From the NCBI GenBank assembly GCA_037576195.1, contig CM075104.1:26676211-26740210 (forward strand): a DNA stretch of 64,000 nucleotides. Reading direction: 5' to 3'. A program made the translations under genes and the position numbers. The notes beneath the pieces were generated by a model that was not told the DNA's origin, ran no database searches, and saw only the letters and a program-made list of their open reading frames with translations. Each line of letters starts with the position of its first letter. Within the stretch, counting starts at the first letter, position 1. This document shows positions 1 through 13,700 of this stretch, in pieces. Source of the stretch: Phytoseiulus persimilis. Lineage: Eukaryota > Arthropoda > Arachnida > Mesostigmata > Phytoseiidae.

Positions 1-3000
1 TCACGCGTTCGTCGCACGCAAGCACGGCGAGATAAATCGAGGAGATCTCCCAGACCGAGGGTTCGGAGATGATTTTGTCCAAAGCCCCCTTCTCCTTGTG
101 CCTCCTACAATGCACACCCAGATCAAGCTGGATGTTCAGGTCGAATGGATCTCGACGCCGCAGTTCCCAATTGCTCCAGGGTTGGAAGTATCTTGAATGG
201 GATTACAGGTTCGATCCAGTACCCGAATCGCCCGCACGAGAGTCCGAATTTCGGAATTATTCGAGCTCTGGCGCATTCGAGTTCGACGAAAGCTATCTGG
301 GGTAGCTGTCCGACAGTTTCTCCCCAAGCTTCTTGTTCCTCTTACAACAGTCCGCAGCTGAGCTACCCGAGTTGCAGTCCGACAAAGTAGCCACTGATAA
401 ATGTGGGTTGAACGAGCGATCTTTCGAGGCAGTGATCGGCAACGAAGCGCTCGGTGAGCCGTCGGTCGGAAAGAAGGTCCAAGCACAATAAGCTTAGTTT
501 TGCCACCGCACGACGAGCAAAGCCTTACTTCCATCGCTGTCGTTGTTTCCTTCTAAGCAGGCCGACATTCACGCTCCTACCGATAGAGTGGTCTCTCCTA
601 CGCGAGCGATTCACCCGTTTCAGTTGCATTAATCAAGTAGACATAAACGAAGCTCGGCGGTCTCCGAGCAGAGTGTCACCTCCTGGAAAAGAGGGGGAAT
701 CGGCGCGGGAAATTCTGCAGGTTTTCCGTTTGTAGTCCCATGATACGAATGATAGAACATCGAGGCATATGTTGTTGTTCGGAAGATTATTCGGAAGACA
801 AACGTGAACGTGAATTTCTCCCAGGACGGCTCATCAGTGCGCTCTGGAAAGCTGCGTTCAGGCTCGGCCATTGGGACAAGCTCTCTTCGACCGCTTCAAA
901 CGCGCGGATTGTGCGGCCCACAGAGCGAGGGTAATCCATCATGGTACATGACGTGTTCATGTCGCACATGACAGCTCGTCACAGTAGAACACACAGAGAT
1001 GCTTTCTCTCAGCGCCCTTTCTCTTCTGTTCCACTACAAGCGAGTTTGCTGCCGCTTCGAATCATCCGAATCCACGCAGCCAGCCAGCCCGCAAGTCAGC
1101 CAGCCGAGCGAGCGACCAACCAACCAATAGGGCTATCCAGCAGCATTCTCTCGTTTCCAGACCGAGTTCCTCAGCGATCTCCCGACATAATTGTCGTTCT
1201 TTGGTTCGTCTTCCCGCCCAACCGAGCCGATCGGACGGCCGACGAACCGGCTGCCAGGGGACCGAGTGCGCACTATGAAATGTCGAGATATTTTTGGTCA
1301 TTCGTCGATTTCGCCTCCGGCTCAACCTGTGGAAGCCCGATCTCAACTTCGCTCCGACTGTTCTTGATTGACGAAAATCTCCATCGGATGCATAGCGTTC
1401 CAACGCGCTGTTTGCGGATCGATCTCTTTCAGCATTTTGTAGTCGTCATTTTTTGATTCCCGACGCTGTCATCACGCTGCTAGAACAAGTTATGCGGAGC
1501 GAGACTCAACAGTTAATGTTTAGCATAAGTGACGACAAACGATTGACTTAATCGAGAGGCTCACTCGTGGTGACGTTTCTCGAAACAGCACGTATCGCCG
1601 TCAAGTTTGAGTCGAGACGTGAATTCGCATATTTTCGATCCTGTCCCCACATTCTCCGTCTTCCATCGAAAATTACCGTGTGCTTCTGTTTGGATAGTAT
1701 TCCGACTCGACGCTCGTTCCATATTTCTGACATTCGATCAGAATTTCTGTGATTTAAGCCCGCGAGCTGATTTCCAGATCATCCACGACCGGAGAGCTTC
1801 TGAAAAGCTCGGATGATTCAATGCTCTGAGGCTTTTGGACTTGAGGCCGCGGTGTGTTTTCCACGTATCGGCGGATAGGAACATGTGGGGTGGAGAGATT
1901 TCGTAAGCAGACATTCGATTTCGAACGCAGATGTTGAGCGATTTGTGTCTGATAAACTGTGTGCCGCGTAGTCCTGAATCGGCTCATGACGACGGTGTCG
2001 CCTTTCAAAACAAATTGTCTCCATCCTCGAGCGGCCCTCCTGAGTTGGGTAAATAGCTCCGAACTCGTTCTGTGAGCCTCTGGGAAGTCCTGAACGGTCC
2101 TGAAGTCCCGGCGGCACGATTCGAAATCTGCTGTTCGATCTAGTTCAGTGGTGTAAGTCAGTGAGCGTAATGTTTTGGTCACCGACTCGAATTGAACAAT
2201 CGCGCGATCCTCGGAGATCGGTGATCTGTCGCGCAGAACCTGAGAGGATCAAATCTCGGATTCTGTACTTTTGCGCTACGCGCGCTTCCATCTCGCGACG
2301 ATCCAAATGGCAAGGCGGAGTGGAGTGATGACTTTTGAGCCTGCGGCTATGAGCTGCAAAAAATTGAGAGAGAAATTTTCGAGCGAGCGCCGGCCGGCCG
2401 GACAAACGCAGCGACGATCTGGGCAACGAGAGATGCTATGAACTCCCATCATCATCATCATCGTGGCTTTTGAGGAACGACATTCGACTGAATCGGGACG
2501 CACGTGACCGAGAGCATTTCAACAAAACGCAGGTGGATCACCCATCGTTATTTCACATGTCAAACTATGTATGTGTACACGATCGCCTCGGCTGTAGCGA
2601 CAATGTCGCGGTGGACCGCCTACGGTTAGCGAGGTTCTCGGAAGAGTTTGAACCCTTCCGCCGGTAAATATGAGCAGTCCGATGTCGGGTTCTCGTAACA
2701 GGAGCGTTCCGCTCCAATGGGATTAGCAGCGAAATGATGAGAAACGCTCTGTTGTTGTGAAATATCATTTGATCCTCGATGATGTACGATCCCGGCATGC
2801 GTGTCAAATGGGCGCCGCGACTTTCCTGCAACACGGATCGACTCCCTTGGCCAGTCAGTCGTTCGTCCGGGTGAATATCATCCGACGGGCGACATGAAAA
2901 AACTGGCGACGACATCGGACACCGTTGAGGGGAAGAACGAATGGACTCCGTTCGTTCCAAAGCGCACGAGGGAAGTTTCTAGAAAGTTTATCAACGCTCC

Positions 3001-4595
3001 AGCGAAGCTTCTGAAAGCCGTCGAGCGGCTCATTCACTGAAAATGAAGAGAGCGTTTCCAACTGTATTCGTCTCGGATCTGCGACTGAACCCCCCGCGGG
3101 ACCGCAGGAGTTTCTCTTGCCTAAGCTCAAAGCTGACTTATTGGTTCGTATATTTTGAGATCGCATGTTTTCGTTTGGTTTGTTGTCGACATAGTTGCTG
3201 TTATTGTGGCAGTCGCTCGTGATGTTGCGTGCAAGCCATTTGCATTGTTGATGGACTTCGGCGGCGACAGACCGTTCGAATGGGGAAGACGGGCAGGCCA
3301 GGCGACAGACGGACGGACGGACGAGCCAAACAGGCAAAGTCGATGTTATGTCAGATCAGCTAATCCTGATTGGTGATCAGAGAATCAAAGAATCCGTTCT
3401 CATCTCTCTCTGAGAACCGCCTTCGTCCGTCTCAACTAGTCGGAGAGCTCGGGAGCCAAACTTTTTATTTTGGCTAGCTTGCTGAAGGATACCAGCGAGC
3501 AGGAACATAATCCAGGTGATTTACAAGCGTAAGCAGGACACGACCTCAGGAGTTCAACAGGCGAACCAAATCGCTTGCTGCTCGTTTGAGCTTAAGCGGT
3601 CTCATTGTTGAGCTATAATCATTTATATTCCCGTTCTTTGTCCACTACAGAGTAAAATGACGGAACCGTTCGGTTTCAAACGGATCCCGCTCATGAATCG
3701 ACGGACAGGTCGCAACTCCTCTCGAAAAACGGGACCCGATCGTGGCACAGCCCCCTCGACGAGCAACGGGAAGAACTTTAGCTTCGGACTCATCGCACCA
3801 ATGTCGACAAGTCCGGTGTTCTAGGGGGAACTTTTCATCCCTGTATTCCGAAGTCAGGTTGAAAGTAGGTTGATCTTCTCGAAAGCTCAGAAATCTGGTG
3901 ATTGAGCGCTCGTCGAACGCCCTGTAATTTATTGTTAACTTGGGCGGACATTCGAAACGGAACTGAAACGGCATCGTCTGATTGAATCGATGTTGACTCC
4001 GTCCGAGGGCCGTCCCATGCGGATCCAGCTCATACCTATCCAACTCCCCCATACCGACCTCTGACCCACCGTTTAGCGAACTCGTAACCCACAATTACGG
4101 CATACGACCGAACCGACTCTCCATCGAGGCTGGCTGGGCTGCCAGCAGGCTGTTCTTCTTGGAGAAAAGTCGGGGAATCAACATTTTCCGCACATCAGCA
4201 CCTGGACCATCGAGAATGGCGAAATATTCTCGGATGGAGCCATCTCTAGGTGTGAATATCCAAAAGTTACCAATAGGAAACTCGTTCGATTGCTGACTGT
4301 GAGCGTTTCCTTGCCAATTGGAACGGACGCGATGTAAAGACCAGCCCAGTCTGGAGCAACTTTCCTCCATCTCGTGCCCATTCTCCCTGAACATGAAAGA
4401 TGGGCCTCAGTGCGACTGTCACTGGAGCTCTCCCTCGAAACCGGAAATTCAGCCAGGAAACGACTCCCGTGTGATTCTGAAAGGAGCTCCGCGGCGATAT
4501 TCCTCGTATGGCGGCGAGCTTCGTGGATCAACTCCATCCATCTCGGGTAAATTTCTTAGGTAGCCAAACTAAATCAATCGTGTGAGTATGCGAAT

Positions 4596-4621
4596 TAGTG
4601 AGTAAGTGAGTGAGTGAGTGT
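4596..4621. repeat. (GTGA)n microsatellite
   Basis: Imperfect tetranucleotide run of GTGA/GTAA units in noncoding DNA upstream of dac. No function is suggested. Confidence 0.8.
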
Positions 4622-7108
4622 ATTCTCCAGTTCGTTTATGCCAATTTCTCCGAGTGTGTGTTAACCGGCAATTAATTCGAACGAAGTTTAACCCGCTGTT
4701 TCTGTACCCGGAGTTGGTGAGATTCAATTTAGCCACGAGCCATTACAGGAATGCTAATTGTAGTTCTTGAAGCGGCCACTCGGACACATGAACAGCTAGG
4801 TGGGCAAACAGCTAGGCCGGCCGGCAGGCACCGAAACCTGCACCTACCCAGCCAGCACCTACCAAGCAGCTTCGACGAACTCGATGTCGTCAACGTTCGA
4901 GCAACAACGACGGCAGTCGTTGCGGCAGAATCCGCCACAACTCGTTCATTTTCTTCGTCTTCGTCTCTCAATTTGAACTGACTGCCAGCACATTCCGTAA
5001 ACTTGAAGCCAGACGAATGAGGGGGCGTAGAATTCTCCGCTCTGAAAGTTTATACGTTTTTAGAAACAGACCTCTCGGCAAAGAAGAGCAAGCAAGCCCC
5101 AGAGCAACAGTTTTTCAGGGAAACAGTTTGTGCCCAGAATATGATGATATCAGGAGGCTGACGATTGCACTTAGAAATCAGGTTCCTTCCTCCAAGTCGA
5201 AATCCATCGCTTCAGAACAAGTTTTCCAAGGCATACCTTCCGTCGCGTCAAAAGGATCCCTCTCGGTTACGGCTTCATTCGCTGCTCTGACCCCGAAGGA
5301 TCGTGTCGTATGGGAGATCTTCTCCGGCCACTGTTTGACCCACCGACTGATTGACTGACTGGCTTGCTGGCTTGCTCACTGTCTCAAGTTTGAAGCAAGG
5401 TGCCCACAGAAAGGCGCCCAGGTGGTCTGATGGCCTGAGGCATCCTGCCTCGCCGATCAATCGGCCGTCCGGCGGGCCGGCTGTTGAACAGACTGCTGGT
5501 TCGGGAGCGCGCACCCACGATTGTCATTTGGACTCTCACAGAGCTTCTGCCCATCATCGTCGTCGTCGTCATAGTCTTCAGATCGCCGTGATGAAAGAAT
5601 CAAATCAAACGACTTCATTCAAGCATGCGTGATGCTCGAAAACGGAACCACTGTGTGGTCCGTCGGCTCTTTGCCTCTTGTTCGGCTGCTTTGTGATTTC
5701 TCCCACTGTCAGCCAGAGTACCAGAAGCAGTGACAAACTCTCAGCGGAGGGCTTCACCCCGACGCGATCTAGACAAACCCACTGACGCACTGGCGAACGG
5801 ACTGACTGCCTCAGCGGTCGGAGAACTCAGAGAGCGGCGGAACAAGCCGAGAGATATTAGAAAAGGCTGACATACAAACGAAACGCCATCGACCGACACG
5901 AGGGTAGGCGCACCGAAAAGAAGATGGACACAAACTCAGCTACGGTGCGTGCGTGCGCGCATGCAAGCGAGCCTGCAGGCGGGCGAACTCGTCCGAGCAA
6001 ACAAGAAAGCGAACCGGGAAGTTCCATTCTTTTCGACGTAGACAACACGGCTTTCCGCCTCCTTCGATCTTCCGATTCGACAACCAGTGGTGAAGTATGA
6101 CGGGAGCTTTCCGAAGACGACTCATCTGAGCTCGCGGGCAGAGCATACACATAATCAACACCGCGGAATCGCGATGACCGCGGCGGGACCAATCCCTATA
6201 TTTTTTCAAGACTGTCCAGATCTATTGACCGGCGAATACGTTCGGCCTCGTCGGCCGATAACCTTTAAACATAGTAGATATTGTTGGGGGCTACCTTTTG
6301 CTGATTGTTTGTCATTCGACGCGGCCATCGGCCCAGTGATTATATCCAAACGAAGTCAGGAGAGAGCTTCGCGCGTTAAACGCCCGATTTGAGCCTGTCC
6401 GTGGAGCTATTGGCGCCATCTGACGGAACGCGCTGAAAACGTTGCCGTCTGGCCCGTCGGGATCACTTCGATGAAGTGGTCACCCGAGATCTCGAAACTG
6501 GATCGATCTTAATATTGATACCGGGCTCGGATCCCGTGTGATCTCCCGAGTTGACCGGAAGAGACAATCGAAACTTCTTCGACATGCCGTCTGGAATGTG
6601 ACATTCTCTTTCTCGCTGAATAAATGCTTCTGACAGAGGGAGCTCGGTTAGGGCTCTGATTCCATTTCGGTGTTTCGTTGTGGTCCAGGAGTGAATCTCG
6701 GAACGAATCGCGATCGCTGTCCTCGGAAATGGCCGCGCGGCATGACGTGAGCCAGGCGCCTCTCCTCGACCGAAGTCGGGCGACAACTGAGCTATAAGAG
6801 GCCCGGCGGATTCCCTCCTCCTCAGATGTGTTCCCTCGCCGAGAAATCTGCATCGAAAAACGAACCACATTATAAACGTAAAGGAAAGCAGCATTAACAA
6901 CCACAACCGAAACACACACACATCCTCACTGAGCGGCCGCCGACTTGGGCACCAATCGCACTGAAGGCTCCGCCTTGCGAACGCCAACTCCGCCCAGGTG
7001 AGGGCGCTGCATTCGATCAGCAGCGACATCGAGATTCACAATGCAGACGAATACGAAGTGAGCACAGAAGAAAAAAAAGTAATTTCTCTCTTTCTCTCGT
7101 TGCTGAGC

Positions 7109-7165
7109 GGTAGCAGCAGCAGCAGCGGCAGCGGCGGTACCAGCGGCAGCAGCGGTGGTGGTAAC
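7109..7165. repeat. AGC/GGC trinucleotide-rich tract
   Basis: Interrupted AGC and GGC/GGT triplets. The tract is open in one plus frame (Ser/Gly-rich) but lies in no recognisable gene. It may be part of the dac 5' region. Confidence 0.75.
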
Positions 7166-8305
7166 GACGGCAGCGGCCGCCAGAGTCCTCGCTCACAATT
7201 GCATTCAGTTGGCAGGCAGGCAGAGTGCTCGTCGAGCTCGACGAGTGGAGTCGGTTTGCTCTCTGTCGTTGTCTGTTGTGCCTATTCGTTTGTTCATTCG
7301 TTCGCCCGCCCGCTCGTGTGCCCACTCGCTCACCCAGGGCGACTGGTGCAGCTTCCATCGACTACTTCGGCCACTACTGTGTTGCGTCGAGTGTGCTTGT
7401 GCGTGCGCTCACCATACACATCGCGTTCTTCTCGTTGAGTTCTTCTCCATCGTCGTCGCGCTCAAGCGGCGGACGACCTGTGCTTGCTCTCGAAGCTTTC
7501 TTTCCGAGAACTCACCTAGTCACTCAATCCATCGACCGACCGTTCTCGGCCCGACCCTTCCATCGGCCTCGAAGTGAGTCGAGGTGAAAACTCCTCAACA
7601 CAACTGTGTCAGATCATGTGAGTGAAAGTGACTGATTTCAAGAGCGACCCGCCGATTGATTGAACAATCACCCACTGCCAGACGGAGTGATGAACTGAGT
7701 GCTAGTGTGAGTGTCGGCCACCATCCAACTCGCAGTGGAGACCAGCCGAGAGCTCGAGTGAGATCGCTGCGGTAGGAGAAACCCTCTTCCAGAAAGCAAC
7801 TCGGAACCATCCCAGACTGTCGCACCGAGCCCCCCAGCTCGCGCAGTGGACATGGGAGCCTTCTGACATAGGAAGCTGAGTTAAGCCTGTTGCATCGGTA
7901 GATTTGATGGCCAGACGCGTTACGCGCACCAGTTTGTGTTATTTTTACACTACGTCAATGTCATCTCCTCCGTCGTAGGCTCTTGAGGACGACGAACTCG
8001 ATCGTTCGGAACCTCGGCCAGCCTCCTCACGCTCTGAAAGCGACTGATATTCATGTTGAGTGGCCCAGGCGTGCTAGAAAGAACGCCTGGTCGAACTTGC
8101 GACCAAGCACTCCATCGACCACGAGATCGATAGATCAACAAAAGCCCACTCGCAGAACTTTCATCGCCCCACATTTCCGCTCGTGCCCTCAACACTTGTT
8201 GCCGTCAGGAGGGCCGTCTACCGCGTCGGAACCAGAAAACTCATCTCTGTGACTGTTGTGCTCCGAATCTTCAATTTCGCTATCCGCCTGCCTGCATCCT
8301 TGCAG

Positions 8306-8323
8306 GTCTGTCTGTCTGTCTGT
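8306..8323. repeat. (GTCT)n microsatellite
   Basis: Short run of GTCT units about 200 bp upstream of the dac start codon, followed by a TCAG-rich tract. Probably 5' UTR or proximal intron. Confidence 0.7.
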
Positions 8324-8515
8324 CCGCCCGTCAGTCAGTCACTCAGCCATCAAACTGCTGTGGAGGACACCGAGCTTCGCTGCGGTGACGGTGTGTAGTG
8401 TTTCTTGGTGCAGGTAAAAGAGTTTCCGTGGACCATACTGTCGCTTGCTGGTCCAGGAGGCAAGCCCAACTTCACGACCCCACCGACAACGTCCCGAGAG
8501 GAACTACATCACACA

Positions 8516-10708
8516 ATGTCTACCGACGTGCAGCTGCCCGAAAACCTCTCCAGTTATTCGTCGGCGCAGAGACAGCGTCACCACTCGGCCAACTCGGACG
8601 AATCGAGATCGGGATCGCCGTCATCCCCGAAACCGGCGTCTCTGAACGCCAACAGCTTGGCCGCTTCTGCACTGATGCTGCAGCAAATGTACCCCCATTT
8701 CCAAGATCGAAGATTACTCGACGAACATCAATCTCCACCGAACTTCAACGCGGCTGCCCTTTGCGATCAGTTCTGCAATGTCATCAATGGCTTTCGGGGA
8801 GGGCCGAACTTCCAGGACCCTCGGAAATCACCGGGAGTCCCATGCAGTCGGCCTTCCGTAGACGCTACTGAGTGCAGACTTATCGACTATCGCGGTGAGA
8901 AAGTTGCGGCGTTCGCCTACCAGGGCGACTACCTGCTTTGCCTACCACAGGCGTTTGAGCTCTTCCTCAAGCACCTCGTAGGTGGCCTGCACACCGTCTA
9001 TGCCAAGCTCAAGCGACTTGGCATCAGTCCGATCGTTTGCAACGTTGAGCAAGTGCGAGTCTTGCGCGGTCTCGGAGCTATCCAGCCCGGTGTGAACCGC
9101 TGCAAACTGCTCGCCTGCAAGGACTTCGACGTGCTCTACAAGGACTGCACCACGGCGAGGTATGTAGCATGCAGATCTAGTTTCCTTCCATTTTGTTCTC
9201 CATATCATCAGCAACGAGCCTATGTGGCGGAAAATTATCTACGGCGTCGGCTTGGCAGCCGTTACCAATTCTTCCACCGAATCGGTTCGGCTCTGGTTTT
9301 GTTGTGCGTTCTGGCCAGAGGTGGTTATCATCCGATTCCATTCCGTGTGTTGATTGAACTCTGACCCTAGACACTCGTAAGGAAAGAGAATAGAAAACAG
9401 AGACGAGCGCCCCCTAATTTGTTGGATCGTATTTCGTTTGTTGTTCACATCTTCTGTTCGTGCCTCCAAAATTAGAGCGGATCATCTACGTCATCCCAAG
9501 CGAAGCTTTCGAGATACAGAAGCAGTTTTCTGCGCCAGTCGCAGCCAGAATCCAAGCAAAAAAGAGCGCTCGCACACGCACGCCGAGAGAGCTTCTGTAT
9601 TACGATACAAGAGAACGAAAGAAAAAAACACAACTCTCCGGTCGGAAACGGAATCCGAAGAAAAACTGAAACATCGGCCACGAATCGAGAGGGCCTCAGT
9701 GGAGTCACCACCGCAACGACTCGCTCAACGGAGCACGTTCTCGAAAGTCGCGGTGGATCCCTTCCGAGGAAAAGGACTCGAATACAATGGAGTTGCTGTT
9801 CGCCGCTAAACCTGGCACGGCCTAGTCTTTCCTCTCTCGTGGCCCCGTCGGATTTCGAGTGAGATCTAGGCGGAGCAACTCAGGGATTTCAGCCGAATGA
9901 TTCTCGCATCGGGCTCGATAAGTGAAATCTTGGGATCACCTCGCGCTCATTTACGAACTGCTGAATCGTACACTGTTGTTTGACAGATGAGGACCAAAGA
10001 GAGTAACAGCTGCCGAGTCTCTTTACTTCCCCTCTCCTTACCTGGCTCCCAGTTCGTTGTTTCTTTCGTCGAGTATTCTCGCCAATCACGACTTCGACAA
10101 AAAGGGATTTGCTTACCCCTCGTCGAAGAAACTGAAGCAGCTCCACGCGTTCCTATGCCAAGGAATCCTCGCTATCGCCAGCAGTTAGATCGAAGGAGCA
10201 TTGGATATTCCATCCCCGCCGGAGTTCTCCGACGACGATACTCTCGGGGTCCGATCGGAAAAAAATCATTCCGTTCGAGCCTGGATTTCCTACAGAATCT
10301 CATTGCCGTCGATTAAAACGCAACTCTACTCGGGATCGGGCTGTTGTGTCGTCTGGTGTTTTCAAGTTTCCATTGTTGTCATTGTTCAGAGGAGATAAAT
10401 GGCCCTGCACAGATCAGCATTTATCGTGTTGCTATTGCCGCGTTTACAGCGGTAACGATGATGAGGATGGCAGCGAGTGTCCACCGAAAGGAGGAGGCCG
10501 TTGTCCTTCTTTCTCGTTTGTCTGACGGTCTGTCCTTCTGCTGCCGCCGCTGGCTGCACTTCGTCGTCGAGGGATGATGACGTTGCGAGACGTCTGCCGG
10601 GGAGCTGGCCAGCAAGCAGCAGAGCCGGTGAAGAATCACAGCCGGAGAAAAACGCTCATTTGAAATGACGCTTTCCGTTCGGCATCTTCTCGGGGATACT
10701 CGTTTGTT

Positions 10709-10741
<33 letters not shown>

Positions 10742-13700
10742 ACGACGGCAGAAGAAGCCTCTCGGCGACGACGCTAGTTGTAAAAATTATTCCTGTTGTT
10801 GGCTTCCTCCATCTCCGCTTGGCTTGGCTCCACTCGTTCGGTTGCCCTGCCTCGGTACGACTTGTCTTGCCTTGCTTCGCGAGCGATGCCTCGCCCATCG
10901 CACTTCGTTTGCCTCATATTTCGCCCTCGTTGGTGCGCCGCTTTTTTCCTCCATGTCAGACTTGTAATGGCTGCGCGCTTGCTCCCGCAACACTCCACCA
11001 GAAACAAACCAGCGCCGAGTGATATATGAACCTGGATATGCAGCGAGACGAACGCCCAGAGCCCTTCCACAGTCTAGAAGCGGGTTCTCTTCGCTTCTCC
11101 ATCCCTGATTCGCTGTCTGCTCAGCGTCGAACTAGTCCAATGCCGCGTGCGAGCGACGATACTCATCACGGAACGTTCATTATTACACTTCATCGGAATG
11201 AAGAGCTCCGATAGAGTTGAAGTAATTGCGGTCCGATTCCGCCGGCTGGATCGCACGCTCGGGAGGAGAATCATACTTTATAATACGAATCGATAGCGAA
11301 AACATCCTAGCATTCACACAGATCGATAGACGAACTAAGCGACAGATAAACAGATTGGGAAGAGACGGTCGACGCTTCTGCCGTCGTTGCTGCAGCTGAT
11401 GGCGGCGATCGCACCGATGTCTATGCTGTCGGCGGCTGAAACTGCAGATATGAAAGCGCTGTGTTCGATTAGGCGCGAAAAATCGAACTCATGGATTTTT
11501 CTCGTCTCTTTCTCCGAGATGGAGCGTTTGTTTCAACTGGCTTTTTATAGAAAAATATTTTTATCTTCCTCCTCAAGCGAGCGACGCCCATGCTGGTCGT
11601 TCTGTTCGTCGTCGGCTGATCGCCGCCGAATTGAACAACAGCGTCGGCCGAAAACATAATCGACAAACGTTCGGTCTCGCGTTCCCGTGGCGGACGTGTT
11701 TCCCGAAAATTTGAGACGCGTCACATCGGCCCCGATGGGCTCGCTACACTTTCAATCGACGATATTGCTTGCGGCTGTTACGGACCGCACGAAGATTAGT
11801 GATTTGCTGGCGGAGATCGTGTTTGAATTTGGGCCCGAAAAAAATCGAAGACCGTTGAAAAGCGCTACCGTTCCCCGTGAAATTCATTCAGACCTCTCAC
11901 AACACGATCATCGCGAGAGCCGTTCATGGCGCCCCCTGGCGTCTATGGGAACAGAGTTTGGCATATGGCGTTGAACCAATAACATATGTTGATGATAATT
12001 TAACTGACCCCACTGTACGATGTGGGAGCGATTATGTGAAACCAGCTCTTTTCGGAACTCACTCCGCTCTCTCAAACTTTGGATGTGGATCACAAAGGGG
12101 AAGCCACCAAGTTTCTACCATAACGGTCGCTTGCGCAAGGGCCAAACATTGATCTGGTTGGACCACGTATTCGCGATGGTTGATAGGTCGGGGTTTACCT
12201 TCGCCTCTACCGTCGTCGCTCCGATTGGCAAGAATCGCAGGAATTCGAGCTCGCTGCCCAATGTGAAAATTTATTAGTGGATGCGGAGAAGTGACGATTT
12301 TCACAGACAATAAATCCACTAACTGTGCTCTCGTAGTCTGCGCGAACTTTGGAAACGCTCGCCTGGGTGGCTCGCTCGTTCCTTCACTCTCTCAATGAGC
12401 TGCTTGCACACTCGTTGGCTGCGCGCTTGCATCCCTGGCCCCGTAGGAGTTTCCTTTCAAATTGCCGATATTTACGACAGTGCTTCGTAGCTTTTTTCTT
12501 CATTGTCGCCACGGCGGCCTCAATTTCTCAGCTCATTGAGCAGCCATCAGAAATGGTGACGCTGGTGGTGGTGGTGGTCGTCGCCGCCGCTGCCGCCGCA
12601 TCAGATGGAGAGAAATAGAAGAATCTGCGGCCGCAACAGCAGGAGGAGGATTGTATATCTTCCTCTCTGTGGCAAGCTTGGACTTTATGTTTTTCTTTCG
12701 CTATTGCACTCTTCCGATCCGTAGCCTCACCAAGCCCAGAGCGTCGAACGCTCTCAAATCGAATTTTCTGCCTGGGGTGGTCTCAAGGCTGAAATGTGAT
12801 TTGATGTCCATTGCATGCGAGTTCGCGTCCGAGCGGGAATCGTATCCGTGGCCCTCGATCTTGTCTACCGGGAGGCGGCAGCGCCTAAGTGAGAGAGCAA
12901 GCAAGCGCGCGAACAACCGGAGTGAAACTGGAGTGCAGCAAGCTAGCTTCCCGATCACACGTCGTCCATCATCCGTGCGGTCCATCAACAACGGACTCGT
13001 AGTTTGCAGTCGCGAGACCGTCACGTATATCCCACTCACCCGAGCTTGGATATGCTCCTCGGAATGTTCTTATACCATTTGGTCAACCACCTGCCCGTCC
13101 ACGGCGTTCCCCCTCTCAAAGATACAAAGCCGGTTACAGGCCGGGAGCTCGAAAACCAGGGAGCTCGGAAAAAAATGCCGGGAACTCGAAATCCCGGGAG
13201 CTCGAAAGCCTTCTCCCTCAAATTAGGTTCCGTTCGATCCCAATGAGCCTTCTATGCAGAGACTTCGAGTTCCCGAATAGGACAGCGAACATACTAGAAG
13301 GGACATCCAAGCGGATTTGGATACCGATTGTATCTTGATATCCCTGGGTGGCACTGGGAGATATGTGTGGTACCAATCGCGAAAACCTCGTGATACTCTT
13401 TTCTCGTATCAGCTTCTCCAGTCTCTACCCAGAAGGTTCGTTGTGTTCAAATCGGACCCGATTTGGGGGAAAGAGTTTTCGAGATGCCGGGTTTTCGAGC
13501 TTCCTGGATTCTTTTCCAAGCTGCCGGGTTTTCGAGCTCCCGGTTGCACACCACAAAGCCTGGGATCGAAAAGCGACCTCTCGGTGACCGGTCGGTTCCG
13601 ACCACAGCGATCAATCGTTTCCAAATGATGGCCGTTTGCACCGGCATAAAACAGGCATCATCTCTGCCCAATCGAATAATTCCACCACAGGCAAATAGAA

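Larger units (their letters stand above)
1..8412. other. Gene-free region upstream of dachshund
   Basis: I see no recognisable coding exon here on either strand. The open frames are short, overlap on both strands and resemble no family I know, which is expected in CpG-rich DNA with few stop codons. The stretch contains several microsatellites (listed separately) and a GC-rich segment from about 6.9 to 8.4 kb. It lies just upstream of a developmental transcription regulator, so promoter, 5' UTR exons and enhancers of dac probably lie here. That is inference; no TATA box or initiator could be fixed with confidence. Confidence 0.6.

Noticed and set aside
941-1456. 171-codon plus-strand frame in the upstream region
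   Set aside because: Composition is biased by SQPASQP-like simple sequence, the reverse strand is also open, and nothing in it resembles a protein family.
6463-7029. 188-codon minus-strand frame
   Set aside because: A second minus frame is open over the same bases; there are no conserved motifs, so it is more likely a chance frame in GC-rich DNA.
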